Positions 19,045 through 29,060 of a DNA stretch of 64,000 nucleotides are shown here, piece by piece. The notes beneath the pieces are model-generated. The model ran no database searches. It saw only the letters and a list, made by a program, of their open reading frames with translations, and had not been told where the DNA came from. The stretch comes from Agromyces terreus (GTDB lineage: Bacteria > Actinomycetota > Actinomycetes > Actinomycetales > Microbacteriaceae), in assembly GCF_009749465.1 (NCBI RefSeq), contig NZ_WBIS01000005.1, positions 62,001-126,000 on the forward strand, in the 5' to 3' direction. A program made the position numbers and the translations under genes. Within the stretch, counting starts at the first letter, position 1, and each line of letters starts with the position of its first letter.

Positions 19045-19893
19045 ATGGCCGACGCCTCGCACGCCCAGCCGCGACCCGCGCACCACGACGACGAGGGCAT
19101 CGTCATCGGCGAGGCCGTGACCCTCGAGCTCCGGCCGGCGAGCGCCCTCATCCGCGCGGGCGGCACCATCATCGACGTGCTCGTCTCGGTCGCGCTCCTG
19201 CTCGGCATGCTCGCCATCGCGGCGGGCGCCGGGCTCACGGTCGACGGCGCCGCGTTCCGGGCGCTGCTCATCGGCGGCACCGTGGTCGTCATCGTCGTGG
19301 TGCCCACGGCCGTCGAGACGGCGTCGCGCGGACGGTCGCTCGGCAAGCTCGCGCTCGGCCTGCGCGTCGTGCGCGACGACGGCGGATCGATCGGATTCCG
19401 GCACGCCTTCATCCGCGCCCTCACCGGCGTGCTCGAGATCTACCTCACCTTCGGCGGCCTCGCCGTGCTGGTCGGGTTCCTGAACCCCTCGTCGAAGCGG
19501 CTCGGCGACCTCCTGGCCGGCACGCACGCACAGGTCGAGCGCGTCCCGAGGCCGGTCTCGAACGCGTTCGACGTTCCGCCCGAGCTCGCCGCGTGGGCCG
19601 GCATCGCCGATGTCGCGCGGCTTCCCGATCCGCTCGCCCGCCGCGTCGCCGCGTACTTCGAGCAGATCCGGCAGCTCGCGCCGGCGAGCCGTGCACGACT
19701 CGCGTCCATGCTCGCCGCAGAGGTCGCCCCCTACGTGTCACCCGTTCCGGATGCCGCGCCCGAGCGCTTCCTCGCCGGCGTCGTCGCCCTCCGCCGCGCA
19801 CGTGACGCGCGCGCCCTCGAGCTCGAGCGGGCACGCCTCGCGACGCTCGAGCCCATGCTCACCGAGACGCCGGTCGGTTTTCCCCAACGCTGA
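19045..19893 (+). CDS. RDD-family membrane protein
   Basis: A protein of 282 residues. The RDD domain (about 30-170) has two or three membrane segments and the marks RAGGTIIDVLVSVALLL, SRGRSLGKLALGLRVVRDDG and RLGDLLAGTHAQV. The C-terminal 100 residues are soluble and helical (LARRVAAYFEQIRQLAP). In some bacteria RDD proteins act as ion antiporters, but the role in the MoxR locus is unknown. It is divergent from the SpoIIM-like gene with 17 bases between starts. A long inverted repeat lies 64 bases after its stop. Confidence 0.9.
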   Translation: MADASHAQPRPAHHDDEGIVIGEAVTLELRPASALIRAGGTIIDVLVSVALLLGMLAIAAGAGLTVDGAAFRALLIGGTVVVIVVVPTAVETASRGRSLGKLALGLRVVRDDGGSIGFRHAFIRALTGVLEIYLTFGGLAVLVGFLNPSSKRLGDLLAGTHAQVERVPRPVSNAFDVPPELAAWAGIADVARLPDPLARRVAAYFEQIRQLAPASRARLASMLAAEVAPYVSPVPDAAPERFLAGVVALRRARDARALELERARLATLEPMLTETPVGFPQR

Positions 19894-19956
19894 CGGCCTC
19901 GCCGGGCCCGCCGTTCCTCGACGTGCGTCGTTCGACGTTCGTCGTTCGTCGTTTCA

Positions 19957-20045
19957 CTTTTCAGGAGGGGGTGTGGGCTGCGGGGCCGCTGCGGCCTCGA
20001 TCGGCGCGCGAACGCCCCGTCGTGGCCACACCCCCTCCTGAAAAG
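19957..20045. terminator. long-stem inverted repeat between RDD and ahcY
   Basis: Perfect 20-bp arms (CTTTTCAGGAGGGGGTGTGG and its complement) are separated by 49 bases. It lies between two converging genes. Read in either direction the stem is preceded or followed by a short A/T run, which fits a bidirectional terminator. The loop is longer than usual for an intrinsic terminator. Confidence 0.6.
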
Positions 20046-20121
20046 GGCAATGAAGGCACACAGCAGTGAGCCGCGGCGTCCGCCCCTCAGATGGGAGCGG
20101 CGAGCGGCGACCGGCGAACGG

Positions 20122-21600
<1,479 letters not shown>

Positions 21601-21741
21601 GCGTCCATTCTCGCAGGCTCTCACCAGACCCCGCGCGAGTGGTCTCCGGCATGCGTCACGTTCTGCGGTCTTCCGTCTACGCGCTCGGCGCTGGCGCGCC
21701 TCATGCGCTGCGGCTGCCGCCTTTCGTGGACTCCCGCGTCG

Positions 21742-23190
21742 CTACGCGCCGCGCGGGTCCACGCGGATGAGCGCCAGCACCTCGTCGCGCACGACGGCCA
21801 TGGTCGCGGCGTCGGCGCCCTCGACGTTCAGCCGCAGCAGCGGCTCGGTGTTCGAGGGTCGCACGTTGAACCACCAGAACGGCTGGTCTTCGGCGGTCAG
21901 CCCGAAGACGGTGAGTCCGTCGAGCTCGTCGAACTCGCCGCGGCCGGTGAACGCCTCGACGACGCGCGTGTAGGCCGACGGCACGTCGTCGACGACCGAG
22001 TTGATCTCGCCCGAGAGCGCGTACGGCGTGAACCGGTCGGCGAGCTCGGACAGCGGCGCGTGCTGCGCGCCGAACTCGGCGAGCACGTGCATGGCCGCGA
22101 GCATGCCGTTGTCGGCGCCCCAGAAGTCGCGGAAGTAGTAGTGCGCCGAGTGCTCGCCGCCGAACACCGCGCCGGTCTCGGCCATGCGGTCCTTGATGAG
22201 CGAGTGGCCGACCCGGGTGCGCACGGGCGTCGCGCCGGCGGCCTCGATGGTCTCGGGCACGAAGCGCGAGGTGATGAGGTTGTGGATCACGTTGACGTCG
22301 GTCTCGCCGAGCGCCGCGACGCGGGCGATCTCGCGCACGGCGACGATCGCGGCCACCGCCGACGGCGTCACGGCCGCGCCGCGCTCGTCGACGACGAAGC
22401 AGCGGTCGGCGTCGCCGTCGAACGCGAGCCCGAGGTCGGCGCCGTGCTCGACGACGGCGGCCTGCAGGTCGACGAGGTTCGCGGGCTCGAGCGGGTTCGC
22501 CTCGTGGTTGGGGAACGTGCCGTCGAGCTCGAAGTACAGCGGCACGATCTCGAGCGGCAGCGCGGGCAAGCCTGCGGCGGTGCCGAGCACGGCGGGCACG
22601 GTGAGCCCGCCCATGCCGTTGCCGGCGTCGACGACGATCTTGAGGGGCCGGATGCCGCTGAGGTCGACGAGCCCGCGGAGGTACGCGGCGTACTCGGCGA
22701 GCACGTCGACGCGCTGCACCGAGCCCGTCTCGGCGATGGCGGAGATGCCCTGCTCGAGGAAATCGCCGGCACGGTCGCGGATGTCGGCGAGCCCGGTGTC
22801 GAGGGAGATGCCCTGGGCGCCGGCGCGCGAGAACTTGATGCCGTTGTAGGCGGCGGGGTTGTGGCTGGCCGTGAACATGGCCGCGGGCGCGTCGAGCGTG
22901 CCGGAGGCGTAGTAGCTCTCATCGGTGGAGCAGAGCCCGATGTTCACGACATCGGCGCCGCGGGCGGTGGCGCCGCGGGCGAAGGCCTCGGCGAACCCGG
23001 GCGAGGAGTCGCGCATGTCATGGCCGACGACGACCCGGTCGCCGGCCGCGCCGACCACGTCGACGAACGCGGCGCCGAGCGCCTCGACCGACTGCTCGGT
23101 CAGCGCCTCGCCGACGATGCCGCGCACGTCGTAGGCCTTGACGATCGAGGTGAGGAGCGCGCGGTCGACGGGGGGTACTGCAGAAGTCAT
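21742..23190 (-). CDS. manB: phosphomannomutase/phosphoglucomutase
   Basis: A protein of 482 residues of the alpha-D-phosphohexomutase family, converting mannose-6-phosphate to mannose-1-phosphate on the way to GDP-mannose. It has the start YDVRGIVGEALTEQSVEALG, the phosphoserine loop MFTASHNPAAYNGIK near 112, the metal loop AFDGDADRCF near 255, the sugar-binding GGEHSAHYYF near 340, and the phosphate-binding RPSNTEPLLRLNVE near the end. Its ATG overlaps the DUF3499 stop (ATGA). With manA at 38409 it supplies activated mannose for glycans. Confidence 0.95.
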   Translation of the reverse strand: MTSAVPPVDRALLTSIVKAYDVRGIVGEALTEQSVEALGAAFVDVVGAAGDRVVVGHDMRDSSPGFAEAFARGATARGADVVNIGLCSTDESYYASGTLDAPAAMFTASHNPAAYNGIKFSRAGAQGISLDTGLADIRDRAGDFLEQGISAIAETGSVQRVDVLAEYAAYLRGLVDLSGIRPLKIVVDAGNGMGGLTVPAVLGTAAGLPALPLEIVPLYFELDGTFPNHEANPLEPANLVDLQAAVVEHGADLGLAFDGDADRCFVVDERGAAVTPSAVAAIVAVREIARVAALGETDVNVIHNLITSRFVPETIEAAGATPVRTRVGHSLIKDRMAETGAVFGGEHSAHYYFRDFWGADNGMLAAMHVLAEFGAQHAPLSELADRFTPYALSGEINSVVDDVPSAYTRVVEAFTGRGEFDELDGLTVFGLTAEDQPFWWFNVRPSNTEPLLRLNVEGADAATMAVVRDEVLALIRVDPRGA

Positions 23191-23405
23191 GCGGTGAAAT
23201 CTACCCGACCCGGCGAGGCGTACCGCACGATCTGCCAGCCGACCGGAGCCGAGGTGCGCTGGGCGTGCACCGCGCAGAGGTCGTACCCGTGCGGTTCTGC
23301 GGCGGCCGAGAGGGGCCCGAGCACGGCCATGGAGTCCTGATAGTCGAACGTGAGCGTCGCGACGGCCTCTGCGGGGCACGCGGTTCGCGAACAACGTCTC
23401 TTCAT
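23187..23405 (-). CDS. DUF3499 protein
   Basis: A protein of 72 residues, MKRRCSRTACPAEAVATLTF and onward. Four metal-ligand candidates (Cys5, Cys10, and a later CAVH) make a zinc-ribbon-like fold plausible. It is found upstream of the phosphomannomutase gene in many Actinobacteria (Rv3258c from memory). The start is ATG 23405; its stop overlaps the manB start, so the two are co-translated. Function unknown. Confidence 0.88.
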   Translation of the reverse strand: MKRRCSRTACPAEAVATLTFDYQDSMAVLGPLSAAAEPHGYDLCAVHAQRTSAPVGWQIVRYASPGRVDFTA

Positions 23406-23437
23406 GGCTCGACCAGCGTACCGACGCGCGCGGACAT

Positions 23438-23443
23438 TACGAT
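23438..23443 (+). promoter_or_regulatory. -10 element TACGAT, probable leaderless start
   Basis: TACGAT is followed by six bases and ATG 23450. The intervening GGAGG is too close to the ATG to act as a ribosome binding site, so a leaderless message is more likely. Confidence 0.45.
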
Positions 23444-23449
23444 GGAGGC

Positions 23450-23890
23450 ATGCCTCGATCCCGTCGTGTCGCAAGCCCGCGTTCGCCGAGGCGACTCGCT
23501 CGCGACCGTCACGGGCGCGGCATGCGCTCGGCCGTCACCGGCCCGCACCTCGAACCGCTGAGCACGCGCATGGAGGAGTTCGACACGACCGTCGCCGGCA
23601 CCGCGGCCTACCTCAGGGGGCTCTGGCCCGAGCTCGAGGGCGTCGTGTTCGAGGTGACGCAGGCGCCCGACGAGGCGATCCACGTCGACCACATCGACCG
23701 CTGGAAGGTGGCGCACGACGAGCGGCGCATCACGTTCCACCGGCTGCCGATCGTGCGGTTCCTGCGCCTCCAGGAGGGTGAGGAGCGCGACGAGAAGCTG
23801 CTCATCGAGAGCTGCGTGTTCCGGGCGGTCGCCGAGTTCCTCGACAAGGATCCGTGGGAGCTCGCGCCCGGGCGCTACCGCCACCTCTGA
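23450..23890 (+). CDS. Rv3259-like metallopeptidase-family protein lacking HExxH
   Basis: A protein of 146 residues. The N-terminal RDRHGRGMRSAV is the mark of the actinobacterial family placed between DUF3499 and whiB2 (Rv3259). The rest matches the minimal zincin-like fold (PF06262 type): VVFEVTQAPD, then RITFHRLPIVRFLR, and a last helix LLIESCVFRAVAEFL. The zinc-binding HExxH expected in that helix is absent; the place reads IESCVF. Proteolytic activity is therefore doubtful, and the family name is structural only. It is divergent from DUF3499 with a 44-base gap. Confidence 0.8.
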   Translation: MPRSRRVASPRSPRRLARDRHGRGMRSAVTGPHLEPLSTRMEEFDTTVAGTAAYLRGLWPELEGVVFEVTQAPDEAIHVDHIDRWKVAHDERRITFHRLPIVRFLRLQEGEERDEKLLIESCVFRAVAEFLDKDPWELAPGRYRHL

Positions 23891-23935
23891 TCCGTCGGTC
23901 GGGGTGGGCCTACGGCAGAGATCGGCGGTCGCCGA

Positions 23936-25384
23936 TCAGCGCGGATAGACCCGGATCGGCGTGTCCAGCGGCCCGGGCGGCTGCACCGCGAACGCCGCGA
24001 GCGCCGTCGCGCTGCGGTACGTGACCGCCGCCGAGACGCCCTCGACGCCCTCGAGCTCGACGACGCGCCCGCGCACCGGCACCGACACCGCGCCCGATGC
24101 CGGCACCTCGACCGTTCGGGTGCGTCCGTCGACGGTGACGGATGCCTCGCGCGACCCGTCTTTGCCCACGGCGAGTTGGAGCGTGGCCGACGGCCCGCTC
24201 GCCACGGCCACCACGGCGGTCTCGGGCAGGGGCTGCGCGGCGACGAACCATGCGAGATCCGCGGGGGCCTCGGCGTCCGTCGCCGACTCGGCGCTGCCGA
24301 CGGTCGCGCGGGCGGCCGCGACGACGGGTCCGTCGGCCTCGATGCGGAGGGTGTAGGTGCCTGCGGCGAGCTCGCCGAGCGGGATGTCGCTGACCGCGCC
24401 GGGCTGCAGGTCGACGTCGATCGAGTCGCCGTCGCCGCCGCCGACCTCGGCGATGCCGATCGTGACCTCGACCCGGTCGTCGCCGGGGGCGAGCAGTCGC
24501 ACCGCCGGGAACGCGTCGCCCTCGGCGTGGTCGTCGTCGGCGTGCACGCCGCTCTCGCCGCCGATCACGATGCCGGGGATCACGAGCGAGGCGCCCGGTG
24601 CGGCCGTCGGGCCGGTGAGTTCGATGCCCGCCGGGGCGAGCCCGGCGATGGCCGACTGCTCGAGCGAGGCGGCGATGGCGCCGCCCGTGCTCGTGATGTG
24701 CACGACGGGCGAGGCGACGTTCGGCGCGAGGCCGGCGAGCGAGAGCACCCGCTGCGAACGCGGGGCGACGGTGATGCCGAGCGCTGAGCGCGCCTCGACC
24801 GGGCCGGATTCCCCGCTGACACGCACGTCGACGGTCGCGGCGACGTCGGTCGGGTTGGCGAGGAGGATGAGGCTGCTGCGGCCGAGCGTGGTGGAGCCCG
24901 CCACGAGCCAGGACTCCGACGTCGCCTCGGAGCAGGATGCCGCGGCGAAGCCGCCGAGCAGGTCGGTCCTGGCCGTCTGCGACTGGGCTCCAGCCAGCAT
25001 GCCGGGGTCCACCGCGCCGGGCTGCGACTCGAGCACGACCGGGGCGCCGTGCTCGTCGGCCCTCGCGTTCTCGGGCGCCTCGAGCGAGGTCTTCTCGATC
25101 TCGGCGTCCTCGGGCGAGGAGGCCGAGATCACCGACGCCGAGCCGAACGACTCGAGTTCGGTCGCGGCGTCGGCGTCGTCGCCGATCGAGAGCAGCGGGC
25201 CCGGACAGACGCGCTGCTGGATCGCCTCCTCGGGGGCGACCACCACCTCGCCCGGATCGACGCGGTGCTCGGGCCAGGGCAGCACGGCGGCGGCGCCGAC
25301 CACGGCGACCGCGACGGCGCCCACGGCGAGCGCGACGACGACGCGCACGCCGGTGCGGATGATGCGACGACGCTCAACGGGCAT
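23936..25384 (-). CDS. DUF5719 extracytoplasmic protein
   Basis: A protein of 482 residues. One membrane segment at about 12-35 (VRVVVALAVGAVAVAVVGAA) precedes a large beta-rich region with repeated adhesin-like stretches (SLILLANPTDVAATVDVRVS, RVEVTIGIAEVGG). It looks membrane-anchored and exported. In Actinobacteria it is the regular partner of the giant GT2 upstream, whose stop codon it overlaps by 11 bases. The start is ATG 25384, with GGGAGG six bases before. Function unknown; an accessory role to the GT2 is inferred from the coupling. Confidence 0.85.
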   Translation of the reverse strand: MPVERRRIIRTGVRVVVALAVGAVAVAVVGAAAVLPWPEHRVDPGEVVVAPEEAIQQRVCPGPLLSIGDDADAATELESFGSASVISASSPEDAEIEKTSLEAPENARADEHGAPVVLESQPGAVDPGMLAGAQSQTARTDLLGGFAAASCSEATSESWLVAGSTTLGRSSLILLANPTDVAATVDVRVSGESGPVEARSALGITVAPRSQRVLSLAGLAPNVASPVVHITSTGGAIAASLEQSAIAGLAPAGIELTGPTAAPGASLVIPGIVIGGESGVHADDDHAEGDAFPAVRLLAPGDDRVEVTIGIAEVGGGDGDSIDVDLQPGAVSDIPLGELAAGTYTLRIEADGPVVAAARATVGSAESATDAEAPADLAWFVAAQPLPETAVVAVASGPSATLQLAVGKDGSREASVTVDGRTRTVEVPASGAVSVPVRGRVVELEGVEGVSAAVTYRSATALAAFAVQPPGPLDTPIRVYPR

Positions 25385-28300
25385 CGGGTGCCTCCCCATC
25401 GCGGTCGGTCGGTTCGTCGGGTTCGGCCGCTTCCGCGGGCGCATCGGGCCGAGCGGATGCCTCGGGCCCGGTCTCGTCGCGATGCGCGCCGTCGGCGGAG
25501 TCGACGGGGGCGCCGGATGCCTCGGGCGCCGCCTCGTCGGCCGATTCGGCCGTCTCGACGGGCTCGGCGGGCTCGGCCGGCTCGACCGGCTCGACCGGCT
25601 CGACCGGCTCGACCGGCTCGACCTGCTCGACCGCCGCGGCCTTCTCCGCCGGGAGGGCCGCGATGGGCTTCTCGGCGCGGGGTCGCGAGCTCCGCACGGG
25701 GCGCCGGTCGGCCTCGCGTCCGGCGCCGGTCGGGATCGAGAGGAGCAGCGTCGCGAGCAGCACGAGCAGCTGCACCCACATGATCAGCCCGGCCGGCCAA
25801 CCCGTGACGGCGGGGACCCGGGTGGCCGCGGCATCCGCCTCGGCGTCGACGAAGCGCCAGAGCGTGCCGAAGTCGGTCTCGCCGACGGAGGTGAGCGCGG
25901 CGTTGCCGTCGAGGGCGAGGCGGGCACGCTCCGCCGTCGCCGCCGCGGCGGGGCCGAGATCGGCGGGCGTGGTCTCGAGCAGCACGAACGAGACGCCGAA
26001 CTCGCGCACCGCGGCATCCGCGTCGAAGCCGCTGCGGCTCGCCAGGTTGCCGGCGATCGTCGCGAGCTCGCGTTCGTCGTCGGTGAGCTCGGTGCGCGTC
26101 TGCGCGAGCGTGGACTGGTCGTCGAGCGTCTCGCCGGTGCCGTGCACGAGCGTCGCCCGCAGGCTGCCGCCGACGAGCGGCTCCATGCGGAGCGTCGCGA
26201 CCCGCGGATCGACCTCCGCCTCGGCCTCGACGAACGCGGGCACCGAGCGAACCGCTGCGGGCGAGACCGTCGCCGTGCCGGTGACGAGGGCGCCGAGCGT
26301 CGGCGTCACCGCGACCGCCGCGCAGATGACGAGCACCGCGCCGAGCCCGGCACGGAACCGCGGAAGTGCGTCGATGCCGACGGCGACGGCGATGAGCACC
26401 CCGAGCCACGCGAGGCTCAGGCCGGCGCCCGCCCACACCCCGACCGCCTCGTCGCCCGCGACGGCGACCGAGATCCGCGTCGCGGCGAAGGCGGTGGCGA
26501 ACCCGCCGATCGCGACGGCCGCGGCGAGCAGCACGATGCGGATGCCGCGGGCGAGGAACGCGCCGAGCGCCACGAGTCCGAGCGGCACCATGAGGCCGGT
26601 GAGCACGAGCATGATCGTGAGGACGTCGAGGCCCGCGAGCGCCGGGACCGCCGCGATCGCCTCGGGCCAGCCGCCCCATCCCGCCTGCGGCAGGCCGAGC
26701 GCGAGCTCCCACGCGGTGGGGGCCGCGCTGCCGAACGGCAGGCCGGGGTCGGCGACGAGGGCGAGCGCGGACCCGCCGGCGACCTGCTCGATGATGAGCG
26801 GCAACGCGAGCGCGAGCGCGGGAACCGGGAGCCAGGCGAGCCGCACGGCGGCGCGGCCGCTCACGGCGAGCGCGACGAGCCAGCCGACCACGAGCGCCGG
26901 CGCGAGGCTCGGCGCCGCCGCGATGACCGCGGCGAAGAGGAGGGCCGCGGTCGCGGACGCCGACCACGAGCGGGCGGCCCCGAGGGCGGCGTACGCGAGC
27001 CAGCCGAGCAGCAGGTGCGCGACCACCGCGCCGGGCCGCCCGTCGGCGAGGGCCGCGAGGAACATGGGCCCGAACATCCAGAGCAGCGCGGTGATCGCCC
27101 GCACGGAGCCCCGCTCGGTGAGCCGCGAGGCCGCGAACCAGGCCCCGAGTGCGGCCGCCGGCATCGCCAACAGCCACAGGAGCACCATCGCGAACGACGG
27201 CGCCCAGAAGGCGACCGATCCGAACAGCGCCAGCACGCCGGCGAACGGGTCGGCCGCGCCGACGAACCCGGCGCCGACGTCGCGCCATCCGTAGGCCGCG
27301 TTCCGCCAGAGTTCGGAGAGACCGCTCGAGAGCGGGAGGAGACCGCCGCCGACGAGCCCGCCGGCGCCGAGCATCCAGGAGAAGAGCGCGACGGATGCCA
27401 CGACCGAGACGAGCAGCACCCAGCCGCCGCCCGTTCCGATGAACGCCACGTCGTCGGCGCGCCCACGCGCTCGGATGCGCCGCGCCTCGGCGGCGGCCTC
27501 GCGGCGGCGACGCGCCTCATCGGGTTGCAGTCGCAGCGGGGACACGGCCGACCAGCCCGTGGTGCGGGCGGCCGCGAGCACGCGCCGCGAGCGGACCACG
27601 TTCGCGCCGCCGAGCATGACGCCGAGCGCCGCACCGAACTCGCCGAGGATCGCGCCGGGCTTCTTCGCGAGGAGCATGATGATCGACCGCACGACGGCGA
27701 GCGGCAGGAAGCTGAGCCAGTGCAGCGGCACCACGGCCGCAGGCGCGTAGACGAGGCGGCGATGCAGGGCCGCCGTGCGCGCGAGGCGGTCGCGGCGGCG
27801 ACGCACCGAGGCGCGACGGCCGAGTTCCGGCCCGGCCACGCCGGTGCCGGCGAAACGCACGCGCGCCGACGGTTCGACGATGACCCGGTGACCGGCGAGG
27901 CGGGCGCGCACGCCGAGGTCGAGGCCGTCGTCGACGCCGGGCAGCGCCGGGTCGAAGCCGCCGAGCGACTGCCACACGCTGTGCCGGACGAGCACGCCCG
28001 CGGGGTCGACGCCGAGCACGTCGCTCTGATGGTCGTGCTGCCCCTGGTCGAGCTCCTCGGGCACGACCGGCACCGATCGTCCGAACCTCGTCATGGTGCG
28101 CCCGAGGCCCACGAGGTGGTCGGGCTCGTCCCACTGCACGAGCTTCGGGCCAGCCACGGCGACGGTGCGCCCGTTCACGAGCGTCGCGAGCAGCCGTCCG
28201 AGCGCGTCGGGGTCGGGGGCGGAGTCCTCGGCGAGCAGCCACAGGGCGTCGGTCTCGTCGGTGGGCGGCTCGAGCACGCGTTCGCCCGCCCTGACCGCGT

Positions 28301-28505
28301 CGCCGAACGAGAGCGCCTCGCCGGACTCGACGATGTGGGTCGCGCCCGCGGCGGATGCGAGTTCGCGGGCATCGCCCTCGGGTCGGGAGAGCACGATGAC
28401 GAGCACGTCGGGCCGGCGTCGCTGCGTGCCGATGGCCTCCAACGTGTGCCGGAGGCGGTCGCCGCCGTGACGAGCGACGAGGACGGCGGTGACTCTGGGG
28501 AACAT
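25374..28505 (-). CDS. large membrane glycosyltransferase, GT2 family
   Basis: A protein of 1043 residues. The N-terminal 260 residues are a GT2 fold: start VTAVLVARHGGDRLRHTLEAI, a diverged metal site (LLAEDSAPDPDALGRLL near 95), and GGFDPALPGVDDGLDLGVRARLAGHRV. About a dozen membrane segments follow between about 270 and 920. The tail holds an Glu-Pro-Val triplet repeat. The architecture is conserved beside DUF5719 and whiB2 in Actinobacteria and is thought to act on an envelope glycan, substrate unknown. TAGGCT lies seven bases before the ATG, suggesting a leaderless message. Confidence 0.9.
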   Translation of the reverse strand: MFPRVTAVLVARHGGDRLRHTLEAIGTQRRRPDVLVIVLSRPEGDARELASAAGATHIVESGEALSFGDAVRAGERVLEPPTDETDALWLLAEDSAPDPDALGRLLATLVNGRTVAVAGPKLVQWDEPDHLVGLGRTMTRFGRSVPVVPEELDQGQHDHQSDVLGVDPAGVLVRHSVWQSLGGFDPALPGVDDGLDLGVRARLAGHRVIVEPSARVRFAGTGVAGPELGRRASVRRRRDRLARTAALHRRLVYAPAAVVPLHWLSFLPLAVVRSIIMLLAKKPGAILGEFGAALGVMLGGANVVRSRRVLAAARTTGWSAVSPLRLQPDEARRRREAAAEARRIRARGRADDVAFIGTGGGWVLLVSVVASVALFSWMLGAGGLVGGGLLPLSSGLSELWRNAAYGWRDVGAGFVGAADPFAGVLALFGSVAFWAPSFAMVLLWLLAMPAAALGAWFAASRLTERGSVRAITALLWMFGPMFLAALADGRPGAVVAHLLLGWLAYAALGAARSWSASATAALLFAAVIAAAPSLAPALVVGWLVALAVSGRAAVRLAWLPVPALALALPLIIEQVAGGSALALVADPGLPFGSAAPTAWELALGLPQAGWGGWPEAIAAVPALAGLDVLTIMLVLTGLMVPLGLVALGAFLARGIRIVLLAAAVAIGGFATAFAATRISVAVAGDEAVGVWAGAGLSLAWLGVLIAVAVGIDALPRFRAGLGAVLVICAAVAVTPTLGALVTGTATVSPAAVRSVPAFVEAEAEVDPRVATLRMEPLVGGSLRATLVHGTGETLDDQSTLAQTRTELTDDERELATIAGNLASRSGFDADAAVREFGVSFVLLETTPADLGPAAAATAERARLALDGNAALTSVGETDFGTLWRFVDAEADAAATRVPAVTGWPAGLIMWVQLLVLLATLLLSIPTGAGREADRRPVRSSRPRAEKPIAALPAEKAAAVEQVEPVEPVEPVEPVEPAEPAEPVETAESADEAAPEASGAPVDSADGAHRDETGPEASARPDAPAEAAEPDEPTDRDGEAPDAR
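25562..25628 (-). repeat. 9-bp repeat encoding Glu-Pro-Val/Ala
   Basis: CTCGACCGG/CTCGGCCGG units recur every nine bases, giving a run of Glu-Pro-Val and Glu-Pro-Ala triplets in the cytoplasmic tail of the large GT2. Copy number may vary between strains. Confidence 0.85.
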
Positions 28506-28512
28506 CGGGGCA

Positions 28513-28518
28513 AGCCTA
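28513..28518 (-). promoter_or_regulatory. -10 element TAGGCT, probable leaderless start
   Basis: TAGGCT on the minus strand is followed by seven bases and the ATG at 28505. No ribosome binding site is visible. Confidence 0.45.
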
Positions 28519-28585
28519 GGCGTCGCCCTCCGCGGCATCCGGAACCGGGCGGGCGTGCCACGAATCCGTCATGGCGACGAGAACG

Positions 28586-28621
28586 CGAACGGGCGCCGCC
28601 CCGAAGGGTGGCGCCCGTTCG
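28586..28621 (-). terminator. terminator hairpin after whiB2
   Basis: A perfect 12-bp stem (CGAACGGGCGCC) with a 12-base loop that can pair further, 39 bases after the whiB2 stop and before the promoter of the large GT2 gene. Confidence 0.7.
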
Positions 28622-28660
28622 ATCAGGCCATCAGCCTGCCCGCGCGTTCAGATGCTTCGT

Positions 28661-28981
28661 TCAGACCGCGCGTTTGCGGAGCTTGCGTCGCTCGCGTTCG
28701 GACAGTCCGCCCCAGATGCCGAAGCGTTCGTCGTTGCCGAGCGCGTATTCGAGGCATTGCGCCCGAACCTCGCAGCCGGTGCAGATCTTCTTCGCATCAC
28801 GGGTGGAGCCGCCCTTCTCGGGGAAGAACGCCTCCGGATCGGTCTGTGCGCACAGTGCGTCGCTCTGCCATGCCAGCGGATTGTCGTCGTCGGCCCCCGG
28901 ACGAACCCCAGGAACGCCGAGCCGAACCGGATCGACGAACCAATCGTCAGGTACTCCAGAACGATATTCAGGATTGCTCAT
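28661..28981 (-). CDS. whiB2: WhiB-family iron-sulfur transcription factor (WhiB2/WhmD type)
   Basis: A protein of 106 residues. The four cluster-ligand cysteines appear in the family spacing (ALCAQTD, then ICTGC, then QCLEYAL). They are followed by the GIWGG turn (FGIWGGLSERERRKLRK) and a basic tail that contacts DNA. WhiB2 controls septation in mycobacteria and streptomycetes. The assignment as WhiB2 rests on the neighbours manB, DUF3499 and the Rv3259-like gene. The start is ATG 28981, preceded by GGGAGACGAT. It has a strong promoter overlapped by a palindrome and a terminator, so it is likely transcribed alone. Confidence 0.93.
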   Translation of the reverse strand: MSNPEYRSGVPDDWFVDPVRLGVPGVRPGADDDNPLAWQSDALCAQTDPEAFFPEKGGSTRDAKKICTGCEVRAQCLEYALGNDERFGIWGGLSERERRKLRKRAV

Positions 28982-29007
28982 ATCGTCTCCCACCCAGTTG
29001 TACCGAC

Positions 29008-29020
29008 CACCCGAAGGGTG
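29008..29020 (-). other. small hairpin in the whiB2 leader
   Basis: CACCC-GAA-GGGTG lies a few bases after the predicted transcription start of whiB2, at the extreme 5' end of the message. It could stabilise the RNA or be chance. Confidence 0.35.
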
Positions 29021-29030
29021 TGTCTTGACC

Positions 29031-29060
29031 AATTACACCGGTGTAATTCCCGAGAGTCAA
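29031..29060 (-). promoter_or_regulatory. whiB2 promoter with overlapping 18-bp palindrome
   Basis: On the minus strand TTGACT (29055-29060) and TGTAAT (29032-29037) are 17 bases apart, a near-consensus promoter with a leader of about 45 bases. The perfect palindrome AATTACACCGGTGTAATT (29031-29048) covers the whole -10 box and most of the spacer. That is where a dimeric repressor would bind. The regulator is not known. Confidence 0.65.
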
